DNA from: CAMTWZ01 sp964412365
Lineage (GTDB): Bacteria > Bacteroidota > Rhodothermia > Balneolales > HLUCCA01
DNA: 9,945 bases
Assembly: GCA_964412365.1 (NCBI GenBank)
Contig: CAYPOI010000089.1
Span: 1-9,945, forward strand
Reading direction: 5' to 3'
Part shown: one piece after another, positions 1-6,626 of the stretch
How the letters are laid out: every line of letters starts with the position of its first letter
Numbering within the stretch: position 1 is the first letter of the stretch
The notes under the pieces: generated by a model
Seen by the model: the letters and a program-made list of their open reading frames with translations, nothing else
Told to the model about the DNA's origin: nothing
Databases searched by the model: none
Made by a program: the position numbers and the translations under genes

Positions 1-396
1 CATCGACTGCAGACTCGGATGGATGTTGCCCAAGCACACGATCTTGCTGGCTTTGTAGGCATCCGGAATGACCGGATTGAAGTGCTCGAACACGTTCAAT
101 TGAGTGTCCAGCGTGTCGCGTGTGTTCAGGTCGAAATGATAGCGACCGGCCCAATAGAATGTCTTACCGGAGGTATCGATTTGAAGGCCTTCAAGATCCA
201 CATTCTTGTCGCGGAATCGTTGGATGTCGGAATCCGCGAAATCATGACCAACCACGCCGACCAAGCGAACTGGCTCTGTGAAAAAAGAAGATGTGAGGGA
301 GATGAAGGTGGCGGATCCGCCAAGGACCGGATCTTTTTTGCCGAATGGGGTTTCGATGCCGTCATACGCGACTGAACCGACTACAAGAATACTCAT
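1..396 (-). CDS. PfkB-family sugar kinase, N-terminal part (cut by window edge)
   Basis: This reverse-strand frame is open from an ATG at 394-396 to the left edge and gives the first 132 residues of a ribokinase/PfkB-type kinase. Such enzymes transfer phosphate from ATP to a sugar or nucleoside in the cytoplasm. The visible signs are the N-terminal beta strand ILVVGSVAYD, the substrate-binding glycine pair in VLGGSATF (about residues 24-31), and the VGVVGHDF strand-turn (about 47-54), all in the order expected for the fold. The C-terminal signature with the catalytic Asp lies outside the window, so the substrate cannot be assigned. The start follows directly on the family's N-terminal strand. 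The gene is divergent from the MgtE-like gene, across a short spacer filled by an AGACAAG word array. A plus-strand ORF over the same bases is its shadow. Confidence 0.88.
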   Translation of the reverse strand, partial: MSILVVGSVAYDGIETPFGKKDPVLGGSATFISLTSSFFTEPVRLVGVVGHDFADSDIQRFRDKNVDLEGLQIDTSGKTFYWAGRYHFDLNTRDTLDTQLNVFEHFNPVIPDAYKASKIVCLGNIHPSLQSM

Positions 397-400
397 TTAG

Positions 401-448
401 GGAGAGACAAGGTTTAGGAGAGACAAGGCTAAAGAGACAAGAGACAAG
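401..448. repeat. AGACAAG short-word tandem array
   Basis: Four copies of AGACAAG begin at 405, 421, 435 and 442. The first two sit in a 16-bp tandem unit (GGAGAGACAAGG plus four variable bases, 401-416 and 417-432), and the last two abut with a 7-bp period. The array fills most of the spacer between the divergent kinase and transporter genes. It resembles in style, but not in sequence, the other word arrays in this window. Function unknown. Confidence 0.75.
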
Positions 449-484
449 GTGAAGATACGCAGAAGCAAATTCCTATCTTCCCGA

Positions 485-1465
485 ATGCCTCATCAACAAC
501 TCGATTCACCTGCCCTCGACTTCGCCTATCGCGATCTCCCCCTATTGAATCATTCGCTAACCATCGCCCAAGCGCTTGATTACATCTATGAACACGGGGT
601 AAGTGAGCGGATCATATATTTCTATGTGGTGGATGATGCGGAGCGGTTGGTCGGTGTGTTGCCCACACGTCGCTTGTTGGGCTCAGCCAGAGACCTGCCC
701 GTATCGGACGTGATGATCAAGAATGTGATGGCCTTGTCAAGATTGGCCACGGTGTATGATGCCATCGATTTTTTCATTTTGTACAAGTTTTTGGCCATTC
801 CGATTGTCGATGAAGACCGCCATCTGATGGGAGTGGTGGATGTGAATCTGTTCACGGACGAGATGGTGAGTCTGAACGAACCCGACAAACACGGAGATAT
901 TTTCGAGACGATCGGTTTCCGGTTCTCGGAAATCCGAAACGCGTCGCCGAGCAAGGCATTCCGCTACAGATTCCCATGGCTGATGGCCACGATTCTTAGC
1001 GGAACCATGTGCGCGCTTCTGGTCGGGGTGTTCGAACTGACCTTGGCCGCGAGCCTCATGCTGGCGTTCTTCCTGACCCTTGTGTTGGGCTTGGGCGAGA
1101 GCGTGAGCATCCAATCGATGACGGTGACGGTGCAGATGCTCAATGTTCAGAATCCGACCATGAGCTGGTTCCGCAAGGCGCTGTGGAAGGAAATCGTTTC
1201 GGCGGTGTACCTTGGCGGGGCATCGGGCGCGATCGTCGCGGCCGTGGTCTTGGTGTGGCAATCGGATCCGATCGCCGCAGGCATCATCGGCTCCAGCATC
1301 CTGCTTTCCATGCTATCGGCTTGTATCATTGGACTCTCCATCCCCACCGTCCTTCACGCCCTCAAATTGGATCCCAAAATCGCAGCAGGCCCCATCACTC
1401 TGGCCATGGCCGACATCAGCACGCTTCTCATCTACTTCTCACTAGCAACGATCGTATTACGATAA
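485..1465 (+). CDS. CBS-domain MgtE-type divalent cation transporter (no MgtE_N domain)
   Basis: This is an inner-membrane protein of 326 aa, likely a Mg2+ or other divalent cation channel/transporter. Roughly residues 20-125 form a CBS pair; the second repeat reads FLAIPIVDEDRHLMGVVDV. From about 160 to the C-terminus lies the five-helix MgtE membrane domain, ending in DPKIAAGPITLAMADISTLL, which keeps the GP and the helix-5 Asp that binds Mg2+ in the MgtE pore. The N-terminal MgtE_N superhelix is absent, so the protein is shorter than a usual MgtE of about 450 aa. The helix-2 motif, normally GGNxGxQ, reads GLGESVSIQ here. The frame is open from a GTG at 449, but that codon lies in the AGACAAG array, so the ATG at 485 is preferred. 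It is the first gene of a three-gene operon and its stop overlaps the next ATG by one base. Confidence 0.82.
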   Translation: MPHQQLDSPALDFAYRDLPLLNHSLTIAQALDYIYEHGVSERIIYFYVVDDAERLVGVLPTRRLLGSARDLPVSDVMIKNVMALSRLATVYDAIDFFILYKFLAIPIVDEDRHLMGVVDVNLFTDEMVSLNEPDKHGDIFETIGFRFSEIRNASPSKAFRYRFPWLMATILSGTMCALLVGVFELTLAASLMLAFFLTLVLGLGESVSIQSMTVTVQMLNVQNPTMSWFRKALWKEIVSAVYLGGASGAIVAAVVLVWQSDPIAAGIIGSSILLSMLSACIIGLSIPTVLHALKLDPKIAAGPITLAMADISTLLIYFSLATIVLR

Positions 1466-1983
1466 TGAGTCCTTGGAGCCTATTATTGGGATTGATTTTG
1501 ATCAACCCACCTGTTAAGCAAGAAATCGAAATGTCGATTCAAAAAAGCGACATGCCGTCGACGGCACTTACCTTCCTCGAAGCCACCCTGACCAAGGCTG
1601 AGGAAATTCGTTTTTTTAAGGAAACCGACGGGCAAGATGTATCCTATGAAGTGAAATTCCGCCTCGACGGACATGAATGGAGTATCGAATTCGACCCAAC
1701 CGGTAATCTTGACGATGCTGAAAAGCTGGTCGATTTTAAGGATCTTTCCAAAGAGTGGCGCGCCCGCATCCATTCTCAGCTTGATTCGCGATTCACCTCT
1801 TGGACGGTGACCCGTGTGCAGCTTCAGTTCCTAACTTGGCCTGCCGATCTTGATCGACCCACCGGAGTCGAGCTGATTGTTGAAGGCCAGAACTCATCCG
1901 AAATTGGGGTTTTCGAGTTTGGATTCCCATCCGATGATTCATCGGTTTCGGAACGTCGTGTCATGGAAATCTTCGAATTCTGA
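1465..1983 (+). CDS. Small exported PepSY-like protein
   Basis: A 172-aa protein starts in the TAATG overlap with the transporter gene, a typical translational-coupling arrangement. The N-terminus (WSLLLGLILINPP, about residues 4-16) is hydrophobic and suggests a signal peptide or anchor, though it lacks the usual basic residues. The middle part (VSYEVKFRLDGHEWSIEFD, about 59-77, then a GNL turn) has the strand-turn-strand pattern of PepSY-like proteins of Bacteroidota: xxYEVxF-DG-xxxxIEFD-GN. Such proteins are periplasmic and mostly uncharacterised. The C-terminal half is mixed alpha/beta and not recognised. The frame is open upstream to 1009, but that part is a shadow of the transporter gene. 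The family call is by pattern only. Confidence 0.7.
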   Translation: MSPWSLLLGLILINPPVKQEIEMSIQKSDMPSTALTFLEATLTKAEEIRFFKETDGQDVSYEVKFRLDGHEWSIEFDPTGNLDDAEKLVDFKDLSKEWRARIHSQLDSRFTSWTVTRVQLQFLTWPADLDRPTGVELIVEGQNSSEIGVFEFGFPSDDSSVSERRVMEIFEF

Positions 1984-1988
1984 TTTCC

Positions 1989-2645
1989 ATGCGCAGCTTC
2001 TTTAGGATTTTGATGCTCCTATTTCCTGTCATGCTACCAGCTCAGGTGGATGTCACCCGCATCTGGGAACCATCTGCCACTTATTCACACAAAGTGAATG
2101 ATTTTTGGAGCGTAGCGTCACAACTGGCCGCTATTCAATCCATGAATCGCTTGGAGCGGGTTGAGGTCAGTGTGATGCCGATTCGGCGACTGAGTCCGAG
2201 AACGTCTGTCGGTTTGGGCTATCTGAACCGAATGGGAACTCCTTTGGAATCGTCATCTGCCTTCGAAAATCGGTTCGTCTTGCAATATGGCTACCAGCAC
2301 CCGTGGAGGATCCACCAAGTTTCTCATCGGTTTCGGGTGGAAGAGCGGATTCGGGAATCAGGCAATGTCCATCGATTCCGATACAGACTGTCGCTTCGGG
2401 CTCCGATCCAGGGCGACCGGCTCGATCCCGGAGAAACCTATTGGCTTACGCAAAACGAAGGACTAGCATCCTTCAGCGATGCTCCCTTCAGCGGTGAGAA
2501 TCGGCTATCGGTGCATCTTGGGTATCTGTTTCCCAACCGGCAACGTATCGAGGTGGGACTTCAACATCGAGCTGAAAAATTGTTCACTGGCGGAACAATC
2601 GGGCATGTGGCTCTGTTCAGTACCGTCTGGCATTTCACGAACTGA
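1989..2645 (+). CDS. DUF2490-type outer-membrane beta-barrel protein
   Basis: A 218-aa protein begins 5 bases after the PepSY-like gene. A signal peptide is clear: basic start, hydrophobic core ILMLLFPVML, and a PAQ cleavage region at about residue 19. The mature part consists of alternating-residue amphipathic strands (for example RTSVGLGYLNRM, ENRFVLQYGYQH, ENRLSVHLGYLF) separated by polar turns. It ends in an aromatic-rich strand, FSTVWHFTN. This is the pattern of DUF2490 proteins, predicted barrels of the Gram-negative outer membrane with unknown function. It closes the operon. Its stop is one base from the stop of the convergent anti-sigma gene, so no room is left for a conventional terminator. 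Confidence 0.75.
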   Translation: MRSFFRILMLLFPVMLPAQVDVTRIWEPSATYSHKVNDFWSVASQLAAIQSMNRLERVEVSVMPIRRLSPRTSVGLGYLNRMGTPLESSSAFENRFVLQYGYQHPWRIHQVSHRFRVEERIRESGNVHRFRYRLSLRAPIQGDRLDPGETYWLTQNEGLASFSDAPFSGENRLSVHLGYLFPNRQRIEVGLQHRAEKLFTGGTIGHVALFSTVWHFTN

Positions 2646-2646
2646 A

Positions 2647-3234
2647 TCAGACGTCGATCGCGATTTTCTCTGCCAGGCACATCAGAACGCCGTTTTCGCG
2701 CCAGATTTTCACGGTATAACCGTTCATTTCGATGGTGGCTCCATCCACGCTGTCGTATTGCGGCTTATCGGGAACTTGATACAAGGTCACGGATTGGCCA
2801 TCCTCACGCATCATGCGCATATGCAGGGCCAAATCGCCTTGGATGTGGCAATACCGCGCACCATATAAATGATACATGCTGGAATCCACCAGCTCGGATG
2901 TGGCCGGTACGAAATTCAGCCTCGGCATCTCCATGCTGATGGTGGCAAGGTTGTCGGTCCGCACATTCAAAGGCATCGGCTCCTCATGATAAAAGACCAC
3001 ATGCTTGGCGATGGACGACGCCAAGACCATATCCAAACCCTCTGTCGATGGGGATGCGGGACGATTCAGCACCCATCCCAAGGCAATCAATAGCAAGCCC
3101 ACCGCAGCGATGCGCGACATCTGAATCCAAACCGGTGTGCGACGTGCCGTTGCGGTTCGAACCAAGCGCTCGAGTCGCTCTGGATCCATCCGCTTATGAG
3201 CGTAATAGCGTTTAAGTTCTGTATTGAAGTTCAT
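2647..3234 (-). CDS. Single-pass membrane anti-sigma factor
   Basis: This 195-aa protein is encoded immediately downstream of the ECF sigma gene and overlaps it by 23 bases, the usual position of the cognate anti-sigma factor. A basic cytoplasmic segment (about residues 1-38) should bind the sigma factor. One membrane helix follows at about 40-57 (MSRIAAVGLLLIALGWVLN), then a periplasmic domain to the end. The periplasmic part carries GARYCHIQGDLALHMR (about 125-140) and SVTLYQVPD, a pattern seen in proteobacterial and Bacteroidota anti-sigma factors. No HxxxCxxC zinc site is present in the cytoplasmic part. The only cysteines are Cys129 and Cys186, both predicted periplasmic. The inferred role is to hold the sigma factor at the membrane until an envelope signal is sensed. 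Confidence 0.78.
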   Translation of the reverse strand: MNFNTELKRYYAHKRMDPERLERLVRTATARRTPVWIQMSRIAAVGLLLIALGWVLNRPASPSTEGLDMVLASSIAKHVVFYHEEPMPLNVRTDNLATISMEMPRLNFVPATSELVDSSMYHLYGARYCHIQGDLALHMRMMREDGQSVTLYQVPDKPQYDSVDGATIEMNGYTVKIWRENGVLMCLAEKIAIDV

Positions 3235-3688
3235 GAGATAGACTCTGACGTAGTTTGATTTTCGTTCGATGAAGCAGACTCAGCACTGTGCCACGAGGCT
3301 TGCCGGTCATTTCCGCGATTTCAGCGGTCGTGTAATCTTCCACCGCCGAGAGATACAGCACTTCCCTCTCCGCCGGCTTCAGACCGCCCAATATGGTTTC
3401 CATGGCATCGTGATCAGACGGTGCCGGTAGCGTTTCATCCTCAACCGTTTGATAATCCACATCATCGAGGTATTCGAATGGGACCAGTTTTTTGCGTCGA
3501 TACAGATCGATGAACCGATTCCGGATCACCGTCACAAGAAACTGGATGTTCCATGGTCCACCCCGCCGACTGATCGACAAGGCCGCATCCTGCACCAAGT
3601 CTTGCGCCTGCTCATCGTCGTGTGTTAACGACAACGCGTAGCGGAAGCCCCGTTGCAACAAGTCGGCCATGGATTGGTCATCGGTCAT
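3212..3688 (-). CDS. ECF-family RNA polymerase sigma factor
   Basis: A 158-aa ECF (group 4) sigma factor. Region 2 spans about residues 8-66, with DEQAQDLVQDAAL for core binding and the -10 recognition helix ending in VIRNRFIDLYRRKK. Region 4 spans about 97-150 (LKPAEREVLYLSAVEDYT, then TAEIAEMTGKPRGTVLSLLH, a helix-turn-helix for the -35 element). Linker length and total size are normal. It directs transcription of a small regulon, probably envelope or redox stress given the membrane anti-sigma partner encoded downstream. It is divergent from the winged-helix gene across 65 bases, where an autoregulated promoter would be expected, but I could not find a convincing consensus. The start is the first ATG before region 2. 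Confidence 0.93.
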   Translation of the reverse strand: MTDDQSMADLLQRGFRYALSLTHDDEQAQDLVQDAALSISRRGGPWNIQFLVTVIRNRFIDLYRRKKLVPFEYLDDVDYQTVEDETLPAPSDHDAMETILGGLKPAEREVLYLSAVEDYTTAEIAEMTGKPRGTVLSLLHRTKIKLRQSLSHELQYRT

Positions 3689-3753
3689 AGGTGAAAGTAA
3701 GACGAAACAGGTTGGAAGTCGATTGCAGTCTAAAACCCGTTATTTTACCATCC
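3689..3753. promoter_or_regulatory. Divergent promoter region between ECF sigma and winged-helix genes
   Basis: These 65 bases separate two divergent starts and must hold both promoters unless they lie inside the genes. The plus-strand side is AT-rich just before the ATG (TTATTTTACC). No clear TTTG / TAnnTTTG pair of the Bacteroidota type and no GGAAC-type ECF -35 box was found. The call rests on gene arrangement only. Confidence 0.35.
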
Positions 3754-4056
3754 ATGTACACCAATTTTTCCCATAAGCGAGTCGACAAACTGTTATCGAA
3801 CCGGCTTCGATTGGCCATCCTGGCGTCGGTCTCGCATTCGGATGAGGTGGACTTCACATCGTTGAAACGATCGGTGAAAACAACCGATGGAAATCTGAGC
3901 ATCCAATTGAATCACTTGTCGGATGCGGGATGGATCGTGGTGAACCGAGTGACGACAGGGCCGAGACCCATGACCATGGTCGCCCTCACCAACAAAGGAA
4001 AACTCGCCCTGGACGAATACAGGACATTGATTGAAGTCTGGTGCGCGACCGATTGA
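3754..4056 (+). CDS. Small winged-helix transcriptional regulator (HTH_34 / MarR-like)
   Basis: A 100-aa DNA-binding protein that is essentially one winged helix. Residues 17-30 (RLRLAILASVSHSD) form helix 1. FTSLKRSVKTTDGNLSIQLN (about 34-53) holds the turn and recognition helix, where DGNLS is the hallmark of this small family. GWIVVNRVTTGPRPMTMVAL (about 59-78) is the beta wing. Family members are small homodimeric regulators, often acting on nearby genes. An in-frame GTG at 3691 would add 21 residues, but these lie in the sigma-gene promoter region and have no family counterpart, so the ATG at 3754 is chosen. The 3' end overlaps the NUDIX gene by 16 bases, implying co-transcription and coupled translation. 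The ligand or signal is not visible. Confidence 0.85.
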   Translation: MYTNFSHKRVDKLLSNRLRLAILASVSHSDEVDFTSLKRSVKTTDGNLSIQLNHLSDAGWIVVNRVTTGPRPMTMVALTNKGKLALDEYRTLIEVWCATD

Positions 4057-4646
4057 TTACAGCGTTGAAGCAGCCATTGCCTGGCAGCCTTGCTCGTGGC
4101 AAAATGACTCCTTTCCCGTTGGATGAAAGGATGAATAGACGAAATGATGAAGCAGAGGTGCTGTCTGCAGTATTGGTCCTCTTAACCTCGCGCCTCGCAC
4201 CTCGCGCTTCGGTCTTACTAACCTTGAGAAGCTCTCGACTTCGAACCCACACCGGACAAATCTCCTTCCCTGGCGGACGAATCGAGTCCGGCGAAACGCC
4301 CGAGCAAGCGGCTTTGCGTGAATGCGAAGAAGAAACCGGAATCCCCTCGCATCTGCCCGAGGTGCTGGGTCGATTGAGTCCGATTTCCTCGCCCGCATCC
4401 TTTGGCGCCGTGATGCCCATCGTGGCATGGCTGCATGAGGATGTGCCGATCCTCCCCCATCCGGATGAAGTAGATGAAGCTTTTTGGCAGCCTTTGGATG
4501 CATTGGGAGAACCCGTCGTATCCGAATGGGAACTTCGCGGGATGAAGCTCATGGTGCCGCATTGGCCGATCCATCGGGTTCCACTGTGGGGGTTGACGGC
4601 TTGCATTCTTGAAGAATTAAAGCAAATGTTGAATGTTGAAGGTTGA
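4041..4646 (+). CDS. NUDIX hydrolase, CoA pyrophosphatase (NudL-like) type
   Basis: A 201-aa cytoplasmic NUDIX enzyme, likely cleaving CoA or acyl-CoA into 3',5'-ADP and phosphopantetheine. The Nudix box Gx5Ex7REUxEExGU is complete at residues 79-101 (GRIESGE, seven residues, RECEEETGI). The CoA-ase motif LLTxRSx3Rx3Gx3FPGG is present at 59-79 (LLTLRSSRL, then TGQISFPGG). The start is the GTG at 4041: a stop lies at 4032-4034 in this frame, and residues 9-24 (LKQPLPGSLARGKMTP) match the conserved N-terminus of such enzymes, so the later ATGs at 4104 and 4131 would truncate it. Two oddities: residues 28-37 and 49-55 are encoded by short-word repeat arrays like those between genes, and the last codons (QMLNVEG and stop) lie in an intergenic element. 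Confidence 0.88.
   Translation: MRDRLITALKQPLPGSLARGKMTPFPLDERMNRRNDEAEVLSAVLVLLTSRLAPRASVLLTLRSSRLRTHTGQISFPGGRIESGETPEQAALRECEEETGIPSHLPEVLGRLSPISSPASFGAVMPIVAWLHEDVPILPHPDEVDEAFWQPLDALGEPVVSEWELRGMKLMVPHWPIHRVPLWGLTACILEELKQMLNVEG
4121..4152 (+). repeat. GATGAA-type word array inside the NUDIX gene
   Basis: Bases 4121-4152 read as GATGAAAG, GATGAATA, GACGAAAT, GATGAAG, an 8-bp-period run. It closely resembles the core of the intergenic elements at 4664-4687, 6106-6136 and 6664-6695. Here it lies in an open coding frame and encodes a charged stretch (DERMNRRNDE) between the N-terminal helix and the first NUDIX strand. Confidence 0.7.
4186..4206 (+). repeat. CCTCGCR heptamer x3 inside the NUDIX gene
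   Basis: Three perfect-length tandem 7-bp units, CCTCGCG, CCTCGCA and CCTCGCG. The total of 21 bases keeps the reading frame and encodes TSRLAPR in the loop between two predicted NUDIX strands, just before the LLT motif. Confidence 0.75.
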
Positions 4647-4728
4647 ATGATCAAGGATGAAGCGATGAAAAGATGAAATGATGAAGGGAATTCAACATTA
4701 TATTTTTCAACATTCAACATTCAACATT
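4625..4728. repeat. Composite intergenic element, copy A
   Basis: The left arm AATGTTGAATGTTGAA (4625-4640) is perfectly complementary to TTCAACATTCAACATT on the right (4706-4721, again 4713-4728). Between them lies a GATGAA-type core with 8-bp period (4664-4687) and another TTCAACATT (4691-4699). The outer words have a 7-bp period. The left arm supplies the last codons and stop of the NUDIX gene. The right arm adds a spurious 20-residue extension to the amidohydrolase frame. A transcript through it could fold into a long stem. Confidence 0.8.
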
Positions 4729-4737
4729 ATCAAGCCG

Positions 4738-6071
4738 ATGTTCAGTCTCCTTCTCATCCTTCTGCTGAGTTCCCCTCCCGAAACGGTCATTCGGAATGTG
4801 ACGGTGATTCCGATGGATACGGAGCGTCGAGTGGAGCGTCAATTCGTTCACATCAAAGATGGAAGGATTGTGTCGATGGGAGACGATGCCTCGCTTCAGA
4901 TTCCATCTAACGCCACGGTGATCGATGGAACAGGGAAATTCCTGATTCCCGGCATTGCCGAGATGCATGCGCACGTGCCACCCAACACACAAAATTCGGA
5001 GTACATGTCCGAAGTGTTGTTCATGTACAAAGCCAATGGGATCACCACGGTTCGGGGCATGCTAGGGCATCCGCTTCATCTGGACTTGCGCGAAAAAGCG
5101 GCGCGCGGGGAGATCGTGAGTCCGAGGATATTCACATCCGGTCCGTCCATCAACGGTCAATCGGCGCCCACCCCGGAGATCGTTGATCGCATGGTTCGCG
5201 ATCAGAAAGCAGCCGGATATGATCTGCTGAAACTGCATCCCGGCATCACTCGCGTCACCTTCGACCAGATGGTGGCCACGGCCAACGAGGTCGGAATCGA
5301 TTATGCCGGACACGTGTCCGATTTCGTCGGACTTCCACGAGCGCTGGAGGTTCGTCAAAAATCCGTCGATCATTTGGATGGATACATGCCTTTGTTGATT
5401 CCCGACAGCGTATCCGTGAGCATCCTGCCCATCTTTTTCGGATGGAATCTGATTCCAAGAGTCGATGAATCACGTATTCCCGAGGCGGTTCGTCGCACCA
5501 AAGAAGCCGGCGTCTGGAATGTGCCCACACAAGCTTGATCGAGCATCTGCTGGGTCCAGATCCGATTGATTCGCTCGCATCCCGCCCTGAAATGGCCTAC
5601 GTTCCGAAACCGATGCTCCAATCCTGGCGAAACGCGAAACAAGGCTATTTGAACAACCCGAATTTCAGTGTGGAATTGGGTGTCGAATTCATCCGCATCC
5701 GGCGCGAAATCATCCGCGAACTGAACAAACAAGACGCCGGATTGCTGTTGGGTTCGGATGCGCCCCAGATCTTCAATGTGCCTGGATTCGCCATCCATCA
5801 TGAAATGCGCATGATGGTGGAAAGTGGACTCACACCGTATGAGGTGCTTCGTGCCGGAACCGTGAATGTGGCTGCGTATTTTGATGAATTGGAAACGGCC
5901 GGAACCGTTGCTGCGGGCAAACGCGCGGATCTGGTCCTGCTGGATGCGGATCCACTGCTCGATATCGCCCACATGAAAGGCGTGGATGCGGTGTGGATGG
6001 GAGGATATCCCCTGTATAAAACCAACATCACCACTCGCCTCGAGCAGATCCGTTTGAAATACTTGGATTAA
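4738..6071 (+). pseudogene. Secreted metal-dependent amidohydrolase, frameshifted
   Basis: Two frames (4738-5538 and 5535-6071) together encode a 444-aa amidohydrolase-superfamily enzyme. Part one has a signal peptide (MFSLLLILLLSS) and the metal ligands His77 and His79 (EMHAH), Lys165 (LLKLH, probably carboxylated), His192 (AGHVSD) and His212 (VDHLDGY). Part two has the catalytic Asp (LLLGSDAP, about residue 341 of the repaired protein) and the usual ending GTVAAGKRADLVLLDADPL. The break lies at 5530-5535: reading CAA then AGC instead of CAA GCT gives NVPTQSLIEHLL, so one A appears to be missing from an A run. Either the gene is recently inactivated or this is a sequencing error; no slippery heptamer supports programmed shifting. 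The start at 4738 is chosen because the upstream ATG at 4678 lies in repeat DNA. Substrate unknown; prolidase- or imidazolonepropionase-like subfamilies are possible. Confidence 0.83.
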
Positions 6072-6214
6072 TTTTAAATGATAAATTTTAAATGTTGAAG
6101 AAGAGGATGAAAAGATGAAATGACGAAGCGATAAAGTGGCCCTTTAATGGCTTAAATACTTTAAAATTTACATTTTAAAATTACTTCAACATTCAACATT
6201 CAGCCTTCAACATT
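6072..6214. repeat. Composite intergenic element, copy B
   Basis: This copy fills the gap between the convergent amidohydrolase and AHSA1 genes. In order it has an AT-rich word (TTTTAAATGATAAATTTTA, 6072-6090), AATGTTGAAG (6091-6100), a GATGAA-type core (6106-6136), a spacer, an inverted AT-rich word (about 6159-6180), then CTTCAACATTCAACATT (6184-6200) and CTTCAACATT (6205-6214). AATGTTGAAG and CTTCAACATT are perfect inverse complements. Its right end overlaps the stop codon of the AHSA1 gene. As the only sequence between two convergent genes, it may also serve as a bidirectional terminator. Confidence 0.75.
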
Positions 6215-6620
6215 ATCCTTCCGCGTGTCTCTTAAAATTATTCAAAATCATCTGCCAGCCCTCTCTCTGCATCTCAATGGGGTTTGAGGCTTCGGGATCG
6301 AAGGTTTCGGTGACTTTCGTACCGGATGCGGTTTCTTCAAAGACAATTTCCACGCGACGTCCGTCGTCCATCGAATAGCGGATCCGTTTTTGCGGAATCA
6401 CTTCATCATAGACCCCTTCGAAATCGAATCCGAAGGACCCATCCCTCGCTTCCATCCGTGAAGAAAACTTCCCTCCGGTGCGGATGTCGTTCGTGGCCGA
6501 AGGACAATGCCAATCGTCTCCGGCGAAATTCCACTGGGTGATGTGTTCGGGGGATGTCCAGCACGTCCAAGTATGAGCCAGATCGGTGCGGATATCGGCA
6601 GTGATGGTGATGGGGGACAT
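6213..6620 (-). CDS. AHSA1 / SRPBCC-domain protein
   Basis: A 135-aa protein consisting of one START-like helix-grip domain of the AHSA1 (activator of Hsp90 ATPase homologue 1-like) group. The order is typical: TDLAHTWTCWTSPEHITQW (about 12-30), the strand pair GGKFSSRMEARDG (49-61), FDFEGVYDEVIPQKRIRYSM (66-84), VEIVFEE..GTKVTETF (90-108), and the C-terminal helix EGWQMILNNFKRH (120-132). The domain makes a hydrophobic cavity for small ligands. Bacterial members are cytosolic and mostly of unknown function, some acting in stress or as paired ArsR-regulated genes. The start is the ATG at 6618-6620, because the 32 upstream residues of the open frame are translated repeat DNA. It is divergent from the DUF2975 gene. 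Confidence 0.87.
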   Translation of the reverse strand: MSPITITADIRTDLAHTWTCWTSPEHITQWNFAGDDWHCPSATNDIRTGGKFSSRMEARDGSFGFDFEGVYDEVIPQKRIRYSMDDGRRVEIVFEETASGTKVTETFDPEASNPIEMQREGWQMILNNFKRHAEG

Positions 6621-6626
6621 GATGAA

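Noticed and set aside
19..375. 118-aa plus-strand ORF at the left end
   Set aside because: The opposite strand encodes a clear PfkB kinase N-terminus; the plus frame has no domain pattern.
737..1261. 174-aa minus-strand ORF over the transporter
   Set aside because: His/Arg/Gln-rich shadow composition and no motif, while the plus frame is a recognised transporter.
1009..1464. Long upstream extension of the PepSY-like frame
   Set aside because: Low-complexity shadow of the transporter gene; the real start is the ATG at 1465.
3986..4720. 244-aa minus-strand ORF over the NUDIX gene
   Set aside because: Serine-rich shadow; its N-terminus is translated repeat DNA. The plus frame has a perfect Nudix box.
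4625..4728. CRISPR array
   Set aside because: Repeats are 7-8 bases and contiguous, with no regular unique spacers of 25-40 bases and no cas genes.
5521..5545. Programmed -1 frameshift in the amidohydrolase
   Set aside because: No X-XXY-YYZ slippery heptamer at the junction and no obvious downstream pseudoknot; a one-base deletion is simpler.
5370..5972. 200-aa minus-strand ORF spanning the amidohydrolase break
   Set aside because: Open only by chance; no domain signature, and both plus-frame halves carry conserved amidohydrolase residues.
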